From Saccharibacillus soli (GTDB lineage: Bacteria > Bacillota > Bacilli > Paenibacillales > Paenibacillaceae): a stretch of 64,000 bases of DNA. This document shows positions 25,752 through 33,913 of this stretch, piece by piece. A program made the position numbers and the translations under genes. The stretch covers positions 496,001-560,000 of the forward strand of contig NIOB01000003.1 in NCBI GenBank assembly GCA_002189105.1, in the 5' to 3' direction. The notes beneath the pieces are model-generated. The model was not told the DNA's origin. It worked only from the letters and a program-made list of their open reading frames with translations, and did no database searches. The stretch's first letter is position 1. The number at the start of each line of letters is the position of its first letter.

Positions 25752-25779
25752 GTTATAATAATATCAGCACTTTATCCAA
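25752..25779 (-). promoter_or_regulatory. candidate promoter of the SDR gene
   Basis: On the minus strand TTGGAT (25779-25774), a 16-bp spacer, and TATAAC (25757-25752), about 110 bp before the SDR start. Confidence 0.5.
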
Positions 25780-25843
25780 AAACATATCTGTAAATCCTTG
25801 ATTTATATTGATATATCGTCATGTTAAGGAGGACGTTACGACG

Positions 25844-26737
25844 ATGAAACCCCTGCACGAAACGATTGCCTTTCCCGATCATTCGTTTCCTTACATTATG
25901 TATACGCATACCCGCTACACCAGCACCCCTGAAGGACGCGGCTTCAACGATCTGCATTGGCATGAGGAGCTTCAGATTACACTCGCATCCCGAGGGGCAT
26001 TGGTTATTCAGGTTAACGGCATCGACCATGAGCTGCAAGCCGGGCAAGCGATTCTTCTTAACAAAGCGATGCTGCATATGGTCACGAAACTGACGGAGGA
26101 TGGCGAATATGTCAGTTTCAACTTCCCCGAGAAACTGCTCGCTTTTCACTCAGGCAGCGCGATGGAAGATCGTTACGTCCTGCCGTATACCCGTTCGTCC
26201 TTCTCTGCGTTCGTCATTTCGGGCGAGGAGCCATGGTCCATGGAAGCATTGAACATGCTGTACAGGATGAAACAGATCTTCGATGCCGAGAAATCCTGGG
26301 GCTGGGAGTACGACATCGCCATCCGCACGGTGAGACTATGGCTGCTCCTGATCGCCAACCTATCCATTCCACGCGATGAGATGCCCAAGCGCGAACGTCG
26401 GCAGCAGGAGCGGCTTCAATTCATGTTGAGCTTCATCCACCGTCATTATGCAGACCCCATTACGCTGCAAGAGATCGCGGACGCTGCGCATCTGAGTCTC
26501 TCGGAGTGTGCACGGAGCTTCAAGAAGACGGTGCGCATGACCCCTTATGATTATCTCATTCAGTATCGGATCAGAAAGAGCACCGAACGGCTGCTGGAGA
26601 CCGACGATACGATTACCGAGATTGCCCGCCAGGTTGGATTTAATCATGTCAATCACTTCATTCAGTCCTTCAAAAAAGTACAGGGGCAAACGCCGGGCGA
26701 GTTTCGCAAGCACGCAGGCCAACCTCCAGCTACCTAA
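25844..26737 (+). CDS. AraC family regulator with cupin sensor domain
   Basis: Regulator of 297 residues, start at 25844 after AAGGAGG. The N-terminal cupin fold shows FNDLHWHEELQITLASRGAL and VNGIDHELQAGQAILLNKAMLHMV, and probably binds a small ligand. The C-terminal double helix-turn-helix is complete: TLQEIADAAHLSLSECARSFKKTVRMTPYDYL and ITEIARQVGFNHVNHFIQSFKKVQGQTPGEFR. It likely regulates the divergent SDR gene. A terminator shared with the convergent TerD-like gene follows. Confidence 0.92.
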   Translation: MKPLHETIAFPDHSFPYIMYTHTRYTSTPEGRGFNDLHWHEELQITLASRGALVIQVNGIDHELQAGQAILLNKAMLHMVTKLTEDGEYVSFNFPEKLLAFHSGSAMEDRYVLPYTRSSFSAFVISGEEPWSMEALNMLYRMKQIFDAEKSWGWEYDIAIRTVRLWLLLIANLSIPRDEMPKRERRQQERLQFMLSFIHRHYADPITLQEIADAAHLSLSECARSFKKTVRMTPYDYLIQYRIRKSTERLLETDDTITEIARQVGFNHVNHFIQSFKKVQGQTPGEFRKHAGQPPAT

Positions 26738-26767
26738 ACCATCCCACCCCAACCCTCCTGTCCGATC

Positions 26768-26827
26768 AAAAAGCCTTTTCCGCCGTCCAATCCGGTTCCC
26801 CCGGTTTTGGATCTGGAAAAAGGCTTT
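26768..26827. terminator. bidirectional terminator
   Basis: Long imperfect stem with AAAGCCTTTTCC (26770-26781) and GGAAAAAGGCTTT (26815-26827) as the outer arms and an inner CCAA-CCGG/CCGG-TTGG part. It lies between the convergent AraC and TerD-like genes. Confidence 0.8.
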
Positions 26828-26851
26828 CCCGCTCCCTTCATATATCCAACT

Positions 26852-28192
26852 CTAGCGATCCTTAAATTCAATCGGACCCACATTCATCTCGAATCGGCCG
26901 TCTTCATAGAGCAGCGGCGAGTTCTCGACCCCACTTCGGGAATACGTCTCAACCTGGCTGACCTCCATTCGATCCTCACCGGTGAAGTCAATCTTGGCAA
27001 TCGCCACCCAATAGGAAAACATATTTTTCTTCTGAAGCCATGATTCCACGCGCTGTCCTTCCCCATTGTCCACAATCGCCCGGGCCTTCATGCCCTTGAA
27101 GCTTCCGAATCCATTGGAGACCGCGCTGTATGCACAGAACAGTACATATTTGAGCTCATCCGTCCGATAGATCCGAATCGTCTCCTGACCGGCGCCCCGG
27201 CTGTCTCGATCCAGCACGATATGGGGAGCCACATTCTCATTGCCGCGATCTTTGTAATACACTTTCCCACATGTTCCGCTTCGGGTTACGTAGAAGCAGT
27301 ACAGATCCAGATCTTTTTGTGGATTCTCCCAGATCAGCATGGCCATGGCCGATTTCGACTTCCGGATCGAGACACTGCCCGGTTTGGAGAGCTGGATCTT
27401 CTCCAGTACGATGGGGGAGCCGGTCGGCTTGGTGATGTCGATGCGACCCGCTGGTGCTTGGGAAGGTTCCGTTGACGGCTCTGTGGACTTTTCCGCCAGG
27501 CTTCCTGGCTGTGACTCGTTCTGCGAAGGTCCAGGGACATCCGGCAGCTGCGGTGGTGGCACCTCTTCCACCGGCAGTTCCGAATCCGAAGTCACCTCAG
27601 CAGATCCAAGAAGTTCACCATCAGATTCTTCTTCCGTCTCGCCGTCATCCGCTACATCCAGCCCATAACTCTCGCATAACGCTTCCAGCCCACCGTTGTA
27701 TCCGCTCCCGATGGCGGCGAATTTCCATTCTTCCCTGTGCCGATACAGCTCTGCGGTGACAATCGCCGTCTCCCGCTCCAGTTCCTCGCCAAACTCGAAC
27801 TTCAGCAGCTCCCTGCCATTGTCAGCATTAAGGCAGCGAATATAAATATGATGCACATCGCGGAAAAAATGCCCGTTGTCCTCTCCGTCGTGAATGGTCA
27901 GCGTCAGCGCAATCTTATGCACATGTTCCGGCACAAGCGCAGGCACAAAGGTCAGCACTTCCCGGCGTTCATCGACTTTGCCGCCATGCCGGATCGCTCC
28001 ACTGGCATGAATAGGCTGGCCGTAAAATACAAAGTCTCCCTCTTCTTCGCAGATGTCCCGATCCGACAGCAGGAATGCTGCGCCGTCAATATCGATCTCT
28101 GCCCGCTCCGTCATCCAACCCAATTCCAGCGTGATTTCGTTCAAGTGTTGGCCTTTGGTGAGGTCCGTTCTCTGGCCTTTCATCACGTTCAT
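26852..28192 (-). CDS. TerD-TerA-like fusion, tellurite/stress family
   Basis: Cytosolic stress protein of 446 residues. The N-terminal TerD domain (about 1-180) begins KGQRTDLTKGQ and has the calcium-site region LSDRDICEEEGDFVFYGQ and FFRDVHHIYIRCLNADNGREL. A Pro/Glu/Ser-rich linker (about 185-270) follows. The C-terminal half, from SKPGSVSIRKS, has the TerA-like pattern AMLIWENPQKDLDLYCFYV, APHIVLDRDSRG and YVLFCAYSAVSNGFGSF. GGAGGAGG precedes the ATG. TerD-family genes usually stand in ter clusters; none of the partners (TerC, TerZ, TerE) is here, so this is a solitary, two-domain version. Confidence 0.85.
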   Translation of the reverse strand: MNVMKGQRTDLTKGQHLNEITLELGWMTERAEIDIDGAAFLLSDRDICEEEGDFVFYGQPIHASGAIRHGGKVDERREVLTFVPALVPEHVHKIALTLTIHDGEDNGHFFRDVHHIYIRCLNADNGRELLKFEFGEELERETAIVTAELYRHREEWKFAAIGSGYNGGLEALCESYGLDVADDGETEEESDGELLGSAEVTSDSELPVEEVPPPQLPDVPGPSQNESQPGSLAEKSTEPSTEPSQAPAGRIDITKPTGSPIVLEKIQLSKPGSVSIRKSKSAMAMLIWENPQKDLDLYCFYVTRSGTCGKVYYKDRGNENVAPHIVLDRDSRGAGQETIRIYRTDELKYVLFCAYSAVSNGFGSFKGMKARAIVDNGEGQRVESWLQKKNMFSYWVAIAKIDFTGEDRMEVSQVETYSRSGVENSPLLYEDGRFEMNVGPIEFKDR

Positions 28193-28368
28193 CCCGTCAG
28201 CTCCTCCTCCGACTTGCGAGACTTATTCTTCCTTATCGTATCAAAGAATTTCGACATCTTCGACGCCGCGCCTGCCGGGGCAAGTGAATTCGCCGCGCGA
28301 ATTTTTGCTTCTTTATTCCATATGCCTTATTGTTTGGATGAGAAGCAAGCTCTAATGAAGGAGTTCAG

Positions 28369-29121
28369 ATGAACATGATTATTCTCAAAAGCAAACACGA
28401 AATCGAAGCGATCCGCAGAGCCTGCCAGGTCGTCGCGGAATGTCATCGGACGATTGCCCCGCTGCTCAAGCCCGGCATCACGACAAACGACATTGATCGC
28501 ATCTTTGAAGAAGAAATGGCGAAATATGGCGCGAGACCTTATCAGAAAGGGTATCGCGGTTATCGGTATGCGACCTGCGCTTCGCTTAACGACGTGATCG
28601 CGCACGGTTTTCCGAGTGATACGCCGCTGAACGAAGGCGATATCGTCACGATCGACACCGTCGCGGAGCTGGACGGATGGCTCGGCGATTCCGCTTGGAG
28701 CTACGCGGTCGGACAGATCTCTCCGACCGCCGAGAAGCTGATGCGCGTCACGAAAGAATGTCTCGACCTCGGCATTGAGCAGTCGCGGCCCGGCAATCGG
28801 CTGGGCGATGTGACGAACGCGATTCAGCAGCACGCGGAGGCGCAGGGTTTCGGCGTCGTGCGCGACCTGCTCGCGCACGGCATCGGACGCGATCTGCACG
28901 AAGCGCCCACTTACATGCATGTCGGCAAGCCGGGCAAAGGCATCCTGCTCAAAGAAGGCATGGTGTTCACGATCGAACCGATGATTACCGAAGGCACGTA
29001 CGAGCTGGTGATCGATCCCGACGGCTGGACCGCCCGGACGCTGGACGGCAAGCTGGCCGCCCAGTACGAGCACACAATCGCAATCACGGCAGAAGGTCCA
29101 CAGATCTTGACCGCGCAGTAA
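28369..29121 (+). CDS. map: methionine aminopeptidase, type I
   Basis: Removes the initiator Met from new proteins; dinuclear metal enzyme of 250 residues. Metal ligands are visible: Asp in TIDTVAELDGWLGDSAW (two Asp), His in LLAHGIGRDLHEAP near 165, Glu in FTIEPM near 203 and Glu in QYEHTI near 234. AAGGAG lies 5 nt before the ATG. The first Asp motif is VTIDTVAELDG rather than the commoner IDVG, and the gene stands alone rather than next to adk/infA. It is therefore probably a second (YflG-like) copy. Confidence 0.93.
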   Translation: MNMIILKSKHEIEAIRRACQVVAECHRTIAPLLKPGITTNDIDRIFEEEMAKYGARPYQKGYRGYRYATCASLNDVIAHGFPSDTPLNEGDIVTIDTVAELDGWLGDSAWSYAVGQISPTAEKLMRVTKECLDLGIEQSRPGNRLGDVTNAIQQHAEAQGFGVVRDLLAHGIGRDLHEAPTYMHVGKPGKGILLKEGMVFTIEPMITEGTYELVIDPDGWTARTLDGKLAAQYEHTIAITAEGPQILTAQ

Positions 29122-29165
29122 CGAAGCTTGAAGCCATGGTCATCTCGTTTACCAGCGATACGGAT

Positions 29166-29207
29166 GCCCAAAAAGCCGCTTCCCTCAGGGGATGCGGCTT
29201 TTTGGGC
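29166..29207. terminator. bidirectional terminator between map and GNAT gene
   Basis: Perfect 14-bp stem (29166-29179 / 29194-29207) containing A5/T5 runs, with a 14-nt loop, between convergent genes. Confidence 0.9.
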
Positions 29208-29220
29208 TGGCGGTCGGCGG

Positions 29221-29760
29221 TCAGCCTCGGCGGGCTTCCCATTCTTTGCGCAGCAGTGCATACAGGAACGTGTTCTCGTACTTCGGCGTCCCGTCTTCGT
29301 TCTTGGTGAACGAGACGAATTCCTTCATGCAGCCTTCCTGCCGCATGCCCAGCTTCTCGCATAACTTCTGCGACCGGAAGTTGTCGTCTTCCGCGTAGGC
29401 GTACACTCTTCTCGCTCCTTGCTCCGTGAACAAGTGCTTCAGCAGCGCTTCCGCGCTTTCTCTCGCCAGCCCCTGCCCTTCGTAGCGCGCATTAAAATGC
29501 CAACCGACGCTGAACGTGTCCGGTTCTTCTTTCATCATGAACAGTTCCCCAATCAGTTCGTCGCTTTCTTTGAGCGCGACCGCGATCTGGGAATCGTCGG
29601 CGCTTCGTTTGCGAACTTCGGCCAGCGCGTCTTCCTTGGTATCCAGCTTACTTTCGAGAAAACAGTTCACCCTCGGAGACGCCGTATACTCCAGCAGCCC
29701 CGCCGCGTCTTTTTCCGCAAAATTCCGGAGCACGACGCGATCCGTTATGATCGATTGCAT
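29221..29760 (-). CDS. GNAT N-acetyltransferase (RimJ/RimL-like)
   Basis: Acetyltransferase of 179 residues. The start at 29760 follows GAAGGAAGAAGG; the open frame extends 48 codons upstream without support. The pattern is that of Acetyltransf_3: ITDRVVLRNFAEKDAAGLLEY, LIGELFMM, YEGQGLARESAEALLKHLF (acetyl-CoA loop) and RRVYAYAEDDNFRSQKLCEKLGMRQEG. Such proteins acetylate ribosomal N-termini or small molecules; the target is unknown. Confidence 0.9.
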   Translation of the reverse strand: MQSIITDRVVLRNFAEKDAAGLLEYTASPRVNCFLESKLDTKEDALAEVRKRSADDSQIAVALKESDELIGELFMMKEEPDTFSVGWHFNARYEGQGLARESAEALLKHLFTEQGARRVYAYAEDDNFRSQKLCEKLGMRQEGCMKEFVSFTKNEDGTPKYENTFLYALLRKEWEARRG

Positions 29761-29999
29761 CTTATCGCCTTCTTCCTTCAAAAATGTCGATCCCTCGCGG
29801 TCGTTCGAGTGAATCGTCCGCATCCTGTCGGTTCTGAACCCTGCTTGAAGTTTATCTTCCGCTTGTGTTTTTCGTATGTCTTTCAAGCTTACGATAAAGG
29901 ACAACGCGAGTAAAAGGGCAACAATCAGGAGATCGTCTCATGATATAAAAGAGGCAGGTGGCCGCCGATATTCAACGAGCGAAAGGAAGCTGACTGAAG

Positions 30000-30779
30000 A
30001 TGTCTCAATCGATCAACCCGACACTAAGCGGAAAGACCGCACTTGTAACCGGAGCCAGCCGAGGGATTGGACGTGCCATCGCGCGGCGCCTGGCCTCCGA
30101 AGGAGCACTTGTTGCTGTCCATTACGGACGCCGGGTGCAGGAGGCTGAAGAAACGGTAAACCTGATCCGCCAGGAAGGCGGAGATGCCTTTACAATCGGT
30201 GCGGATCTCAGCCATATGAGCGAGATCCATCGTCTGTACACCTTGTTGGACACAGAGCTGCAAGCCCGCACAGGCGGACGGACGTTTGACATTCTGGTCA
30301 ATAACGCCGGGATCGGGCGCCCCCTGTCTTTTGAAGATACCACAGAAGAACAGTTCGATGAATTCATGTCCGTTAATGTCAAATCGCTCTTTTTTGTGAC
30401 GCAGGCTGCTCTGGATCGACTTAAGGATGGCGGACGAATCCTGAACATCTCGTCCTTCGTCACGCGCGTGGCTTCCCCGGCGGTCATGGCCTACAGCCTG
30501 TCCAAAGGCGCGGTGAACACGTTCACCGTCGCACTGGCGCAGCAGCTGGGATCGCGCGGAATCACCGTTAACGCGATCATGCCGGGATACACCAACACCG
30601 AGATGAACGCCTCGGCGGTCAATGATCCCAAGGTTAGTGCGGCGGTCGCGGCGATCTCCGCACTGGGCCGCTGGGGAGAGCCCGGCGACATCGCGGACAT
30701 CGCGGCGTTCCTCGCTTCTTCCGACAGCCGCTGGATTACCGGGCAGCTGCTGGATGCAAGCGGCGGGTCAAGGTTGTAA
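30000..30779 (+). CDS. short-chain dehydrogenase/reductase
   Basis: Classical SDR of 259 residues related to FabG-type reductases. It has TGASRGIGRAIA near 17, DILVNNAGIGRPL near 96, NISSFVTRVASPAVMAYSLSK with the Ser-Tyr-Lys triad, PGYTNTEMN, and a C-terminal GQLLDASGGSRL. AAAGGAAG lies before the ATG. It is isolated, with no carrier-protein or fatty-acid genes nearby, so a role in secondary or detoxifying metabolism is as likely as lipid synthesis. Confidence 0.92.
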   Translation: MSQSINPTLSGKTALVTGASRGIGRAIARRLASEGALVAVHYGRRVQEAEETVNLIRQEGGDAFTIGADLSHMSEIHRLYTLLDTELQARTGGRTFDILVNNAGIGRPLSFEDTTEEQFDEFMSVNVKSLFFVTQAALDRLKDGGRILNISSFVTRVASPAVMAYSLSKGAVNTFTVALAQQLGSRGITVNAIMPGYTNTEMNASAVNDPKVSAAVAAISALGRWGEPGDIADIAAFLASSDSRWITGQLLDASGGSRL

Positions 30780-30844
30780 AAAGATCGCTTGGGCGATCGG
30801 CCCGCATAAACCTTGCTGACGCAGATGCAGCTCAGATCGCCCGA

Positions 30845-31210
30845 TCAGATCCACACATCATTGGCCGCCGTGCGGTCCGACTCCGTATCGCCGGTATTCA
30901 GCACGCCTCTCGGCTCTACCAGCATCACCTGGCACTCACGTTCGGCAAACGGTTTATGCTCGACGCCTTTCGGCACGACGAACAGGTCGCCTTGGGCAAG
31001 CTTGACCTGTCCGTCCCGGAAGTCGATCGCCATCTCTCCTTGAATCACGACGAATACTTCGTCCGTATCCTGATGAACGTGCCAGACGAAATGCCCTTCG
31101 ATCTTGACGATCTTGAATTGGTAATCGTTCATTTCGCTGATGACTCTCGGAGACCACTGTTCATGCAGCAAAGAAAACTTTTCATTCAGGTTAACCGCTT
31201 GGTAATCCAT
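30845..31210 (-). CDS. single-domain cupin protein
   Basis: Small beta-barrel protein of 121 residues (start at 31210). The metal-binding cupin motifs are intact: FVWHVHQDTDEVFVVIQGEM (two His and Glu) and GDLFVVPKGVEHKPFAE (third His). It is divergent from a LysR gene 129 bp away, a usual arrangement for regulator and target. Enzymatic activity (isomerase, dioxygenase or mere sensor) cannot be decided. Confidence 0.88.
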   Translation of the reverse strand: MDYQAVNLNEKFSLLHEQWSPRVISEMNDYQFKIVKIEGHFVWHVHQDTDEVFVVIQGEMAIDFRDGQVKLAQGDLFVVPKGVEHKPFAERECQVMLVEPRGVLNTGDTESDRTAANDVWI

Positions 31211-31339
31211 ATTATCCCGCCTTTTGATCGAATTTAACTGCTTGGTTTTCTCAAGTTTACACATCCTCTTGCATCGCGTAAAATCATTAAATACTCGATT
31301 TATCATCACTTAACGAGATGCAGAGGGGATTGTATTCAT

Positions 31340-32203
31340 TTGGACATCAAATCGCTGGAGATCTTCAAAGCGGTCGCAGTCGAGCAAAATATCACCAAAG
31401 CGGCGGAGAAACTGAATTACGTGCAGTCCAACGTGACCGCGCGGATTCAACGTCTGGAAAAGGAATTGGGCGTCGCCCTGCTGTACCGTTCACATAAAAA
31501 AGTATCGCTAACACCTGCCGGACGCGAGTTTTTGCAGCATGCCACCAAACTGCTAAACGATTTTGAAGAAGCTGTGGAATCGGTCAATCCTTCCTCGATG
31601 CCGCGCGGATCGCTGCGGATCGGCGCGATGGAATCGACGGCGTCCACGCATCTGCCACTTATTTTCGCGCGATACCATGAACGATTTCCCGAGGTACAAT
31701 TGAGCATGTATATGGCGCCTACTGTAGACCAGATCGAGGACATTCTCGCTTACAAGTCGGATGGTGCGTTCGTGGATGGGCCGGTTTTGCATCCCGAGAT
31801 CATCGAATCCCCCGTGTTGGAAGAATCGCTTGTGCTGATTACGGGTTATTCCACGGAACCGTTCGTGTTGACGTCGATTTTGCACAAACCGCTGCTTTCT
31901 TCGTTTGAACACTGCATTTATTTGGGACGCTGGCAGCGCTGGCTGGAGAACAACGGACATCAGCCGATGAAAGTGATGGAGTATGGCACACTGGAAGGCG
32001 TGCTGAAATGCGTAGAACACGGACTGGGCGTGACGGTTCTGCCGATGTCAATGGTCGAATCCCGCACGGAAGGCCGATTGAACACGTATCCGTTGGAAGA
32101 TCCTTATCGGGTTGTGCCTACGGTGTTTATCAGGCGTCGGGATACGTACAGAACCGCGGCGCTCTCGCGGTTTATGGAGACGGCGGGGATTGTCATTCCT
32201 TAG
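31340..32203 (+). CDS. LysR family transcriptional regulator
   Basis: DNA-binding regulator of 287 residues that starts with TTG at 31340, with AGAGGGG upstream. The N-terminal winged helix is clear: LEIFKAVAVEQNITKAAEKL then VQSNVTARIQRLEKELGVAL and LTPAGREFL. The effector domain (about 90-285) has the CysB/CzcR-like fold, with RGSLRIGAMESTASTHLP. It probably regulates the divergent cupin gene. It ends at a strong terminator. Confidence 0.93.
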   Translation: MDIKSLEIFKAVAVEQNITKAAEKLNYVQSNVTARIQRLEKELGVALLYRSHKKVSLTPAGREFLQHATKLLNDFEEAVESVNPSSMPRGSLRIGAMESTASTHLPLIFARYHERFPEVQLSMYMAPTVDQIEDILAYKSDGAFVDGPVLHPEIIESPVLEESLVLITGYSTEPFVLTSILHKPLLSSFEHCIYLGRWQRWLENNGHQPMKVMEYGTLEGVLKCVEHGLGVTVLPMSMVESRTEGRLNTYPLEDPYRVVPTVFIRRRDTYRTAALSRFMETAGIVIP

Positions 32204-32243
32204 TGAATTCGGTTGGTGGCTGCGGTTAATATCCATTTTGTAT

Positions 32244-32277
32244 AAAAAAAGAACCCGGCATATTCAGCCGGGTTCTT
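32244..32277. terminator. bidirectional terminator after lysR
   Basis: AAGAACCCGGC (32249-32259) / GCCGGGTTCTT (32267-32277) with a 7-nt loop. The long T-run is on the minus strand, which fits an older role as terminator of the MMPL gene whose duplicated 3' end lies just upstream at 32326-32388. Confidence 0.88.
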
Positions 32278-32325
32278 GCTTTGTACGGGAATCTTGTATC
32301 GGAATCTTTTTCACATCGTGGCGAA

Positions 32326-32388
32326 TTAACGCGCTCTTGCAGCCTCCGCCGCTTCCTGCGCCTTCAGCTCCTCCAGCAGCTTGTCGCC
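32326..32388 (-). pseudogene. orphan copy of the MMPL gene 3' end
   Basis: On the minus strand this stretch reads GDKLLEELKAQEAAEAARAR followed by TAA. It is identical to the last part of the MMPL protein except for the final residues (VKRR in the present gene). A stop codon lies three codons before the shared part, so it is not expressed as a gene. It looks like the original end of the MMPL gene, separated from its body by an insertion. Confidence 0.85.
32339..32388. repeat. 50-bp direct repeat, left copy
   Basis: Exactly identical to 33930-33979. Identity stops abruptly at both edges. With the right copy it brackets a 1.54-kb AT-rich segment carrying two genes. It resembles attL/attR of an element integrated in the 3' end of a protein gene. 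Confidence 0.93.
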
Positions 32389-32409
32389 TCTTATTGTCTA
32401 CTAAACCTA

Positions 32410-33150
32410 TCAATAAATAGAGAAATTATGTGCGATTTGATGAGTTTTTCTTAGCGTGACGGTAGTTCCGTTAGAGGTAGATATACTGAAACCGGCTGCT
32501 GAGAATCCTGCGCTTAAACCATAAGAAACCTCAGATTCTAAATTGCCATATGCTCTAAAACTTACATTTAGCGGGTCTACCAAAGTAGCCGTCTTAAAAC
32601 CGCTATTCCATTTATGTATGCCATTTCCATAAGGCAATACAAACGCTGTGGAAGCGTTTATCGATATGAATTGTCTGAATGAACCACTATTGTAAATTAC
32701 AGTATCAACACCATATTGAATATCTAGATTGTTAGGAACTACATTTTCAATCTTTAACAACATATGATTCATATTTGCTTTTGTACCGTATGCTTCTAAA
32801 ACACTAGAAACAGGTTCAGCATTAGAATTTAAAACACTTCTAGCAGAAACGTTTTCACTTACAAGATCATTATAAAGCAGTTGATCCGAGTGCTGAGCAT
32901 GAGCTTTCTGTGTTTCAGCAAAAATTTCATTTGCCACTTCTTCATAGGTTTTACCTTCATCATCTGCTTTTGTTTGGATATATTGTTTCAAGCTTTGAGC
33001 TTCCGCTGTATAACCTTGCTCCTGTGCTTTTTCAACAAAATCAAATTTTGTATTGTCAGGATCGGTTCCTGAATTTGCATGGATCGCACCGCCTCCTGAA
33101 ACAAGCAAAGAAGATGCAAACAGGCAGGAAATAATTTTTTTGCAATACAT
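32410..33150 (-). CDS. secreted protein of unknown function
   Basis: Exported protein of 246 residues with a signal peptide (KKIISCLFASSLLVSGGGA, cleavage near HANS). The mature part has a charged helical stretch (about 35-95), then a Ser/Asn/Gly-rich beta-like region with alternating hydrophobics (LDIQYGVDTVIYNSGSFRQF, VSYGLSAGFSAAGFSISTSN). GGGAG precedes the ATG. Base composition is AT-rich relative to the neighbours, which fits acquisition with the surrounding segment. The beta-rich tail might be a toxin- or adhesin-like fold, but no family is recognised. Confidence 0.75.
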   Translation of the reverse strand: MYCKKIISCLFASSLLVSGGGAIHANSGTDPDNTKFDFVEKAQEQGYTAEAQSLKQYIQTKADDEGKTYEEVANEIFAETQKAHAQHSDQLLYNDLVSENVSARSVLNSNAEPVSSVLEAYGTKANMNHMLLKIENVVPNNLDIQYGVDTVIYNSGSFRQFISINASTAFVLPYGNGIHKWNSGFKTATLVDPLNVSFRAYGNLESEVSYGLSAGFSAAGFSISTSNGTTVTLRKTHQIAHNFSIY

Positions 33151-33210
33151 GAAATCACTCCCATTATTTTATTTTAATAACTTTTAAACCTTAACATACA
33201 AATTTAAAAA

Positions 33211-33239
33211 TTGCAAAAAAAACCTTTTTTACGTATAAT
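33211..33239 (+). promoter_or_regulatory. promoter of the lipoprotein gene
   Basis: TTGCAA (33211-33216), a 17-bp spacer, and the consensus TATAAT (33234-33239). Transcription would start near 33246, about 95 nt before the gene. Confidence 0.75.
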
Positions 33240-33339
33240 GGGTTAAAAGTATTTCTTGAAACTAGACTTCTATAAAAAGATTTTCTATGGAAAATTGTCG
33301 ATTAAATTCAATTTCAATATAAGGGAGCAATGATTCAAT

Positions 33340-33828
33340 TTGAAAATAAAAGCCCTTTTCTTTATCTTGTTCTTGCTACTGGTAGGTTGCTCTCGAGCAG
33401 GCGAAGAGCATTCCAACAAATTTAAATTGGGAAATCTAGATACTTCGGTGTTCAGTAATCAGAAGAACTACTTCATCGTGACGCCTTTTGAATGGGTGGG
33501 TAAAAAGCCAGTAACGATCGAATCGGTAGAGCTGGTAACAAAGGATGATATGTCGATTAATGCCGAGCAAGCCCCAATCCGCTATACTTTTTATGGGGCA
33601 GATCCAAAAAAAGGGGTAGGCATCTACCAAAGAGATGATTTAGGCGACCTAGAAGATATCCAGGGATTCGAGCTTAAAGGTGAAGGCCGTTTGGTGTTGA
33701 AAGTTTCGATGAATGAGGTGCGGCCTGATCCTAACCGTCGTATAAAGATCAAGTACATAATAGGTCAAAAGAAACATGAACAGCTGCTGGAATCAAATAT
33801 GATCGAGCAATTGAGAACGGAAGAATAA
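33340..33828 (+). CDS. small lipoprotein of unknown function
   Basis: Protein of 162 residues starting with TTG at 33340 (AAGGGAG about 12 nt upstream). The lipoprotein signal is clear: KIKALFFILFLLLVGC with lipid Cys at 17. The mature part is a probable beta-sandwich of about 145 residues, with KKPVTIESVELVTKDDMSI and GEGRLVLKVSMNEV. No family is recognised. It lies inside the AT-rich segment, divergent from the secreted-protein gene. Confidence 0.75.
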   Translation: MKIKALFFILFLLLVGCSRAGEEHSNKFKLGNLDTSVFSNQKNYFIVTPFEWVGKKPVTIESVELVTKDDMSINAEQAPIRYTFYGADPKKGVGIYQRDDLGDLEDIQGFELKGEGRLVLKVSMNEVRPDPNRRIKIKYIIGQKKHEQLLESNMIEQLRTEE

Positions 33829-33851
33829 CTGAGCGAAACTCTTTAACGCAA

Positions 33852-33881
33852 AAAGGGTCCGGCTAATTAGCCAGGCCCTTT
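33852..33881. terminator. terminator of the lipoprotein gene (and MMPL gene)
   Basis: AAAGGG...GGCTAATTAGCC...CCCTTT forms a long stem with a small internal mismatch and with A/T runs on both sides. It lies between the convergent lipoprotein and MMPL genes. Confidence 0.8.
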
Positions 33882-33888
33882 CCTTGTT

Positions 33889-33904
33889 ATCTATTCGTAT
33901 AGAT
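33889..33904. repeat. 16-bp inverted repeat near the right island edge
   Basis: ATCTAT-TCGT-ATAGAT, 25 bp inside the right 50-bp repeat. It may be chance, or a recombinase arm-type site. Confidence 0.35.
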
Positions 33905-33913
33905 TAAAATCCA

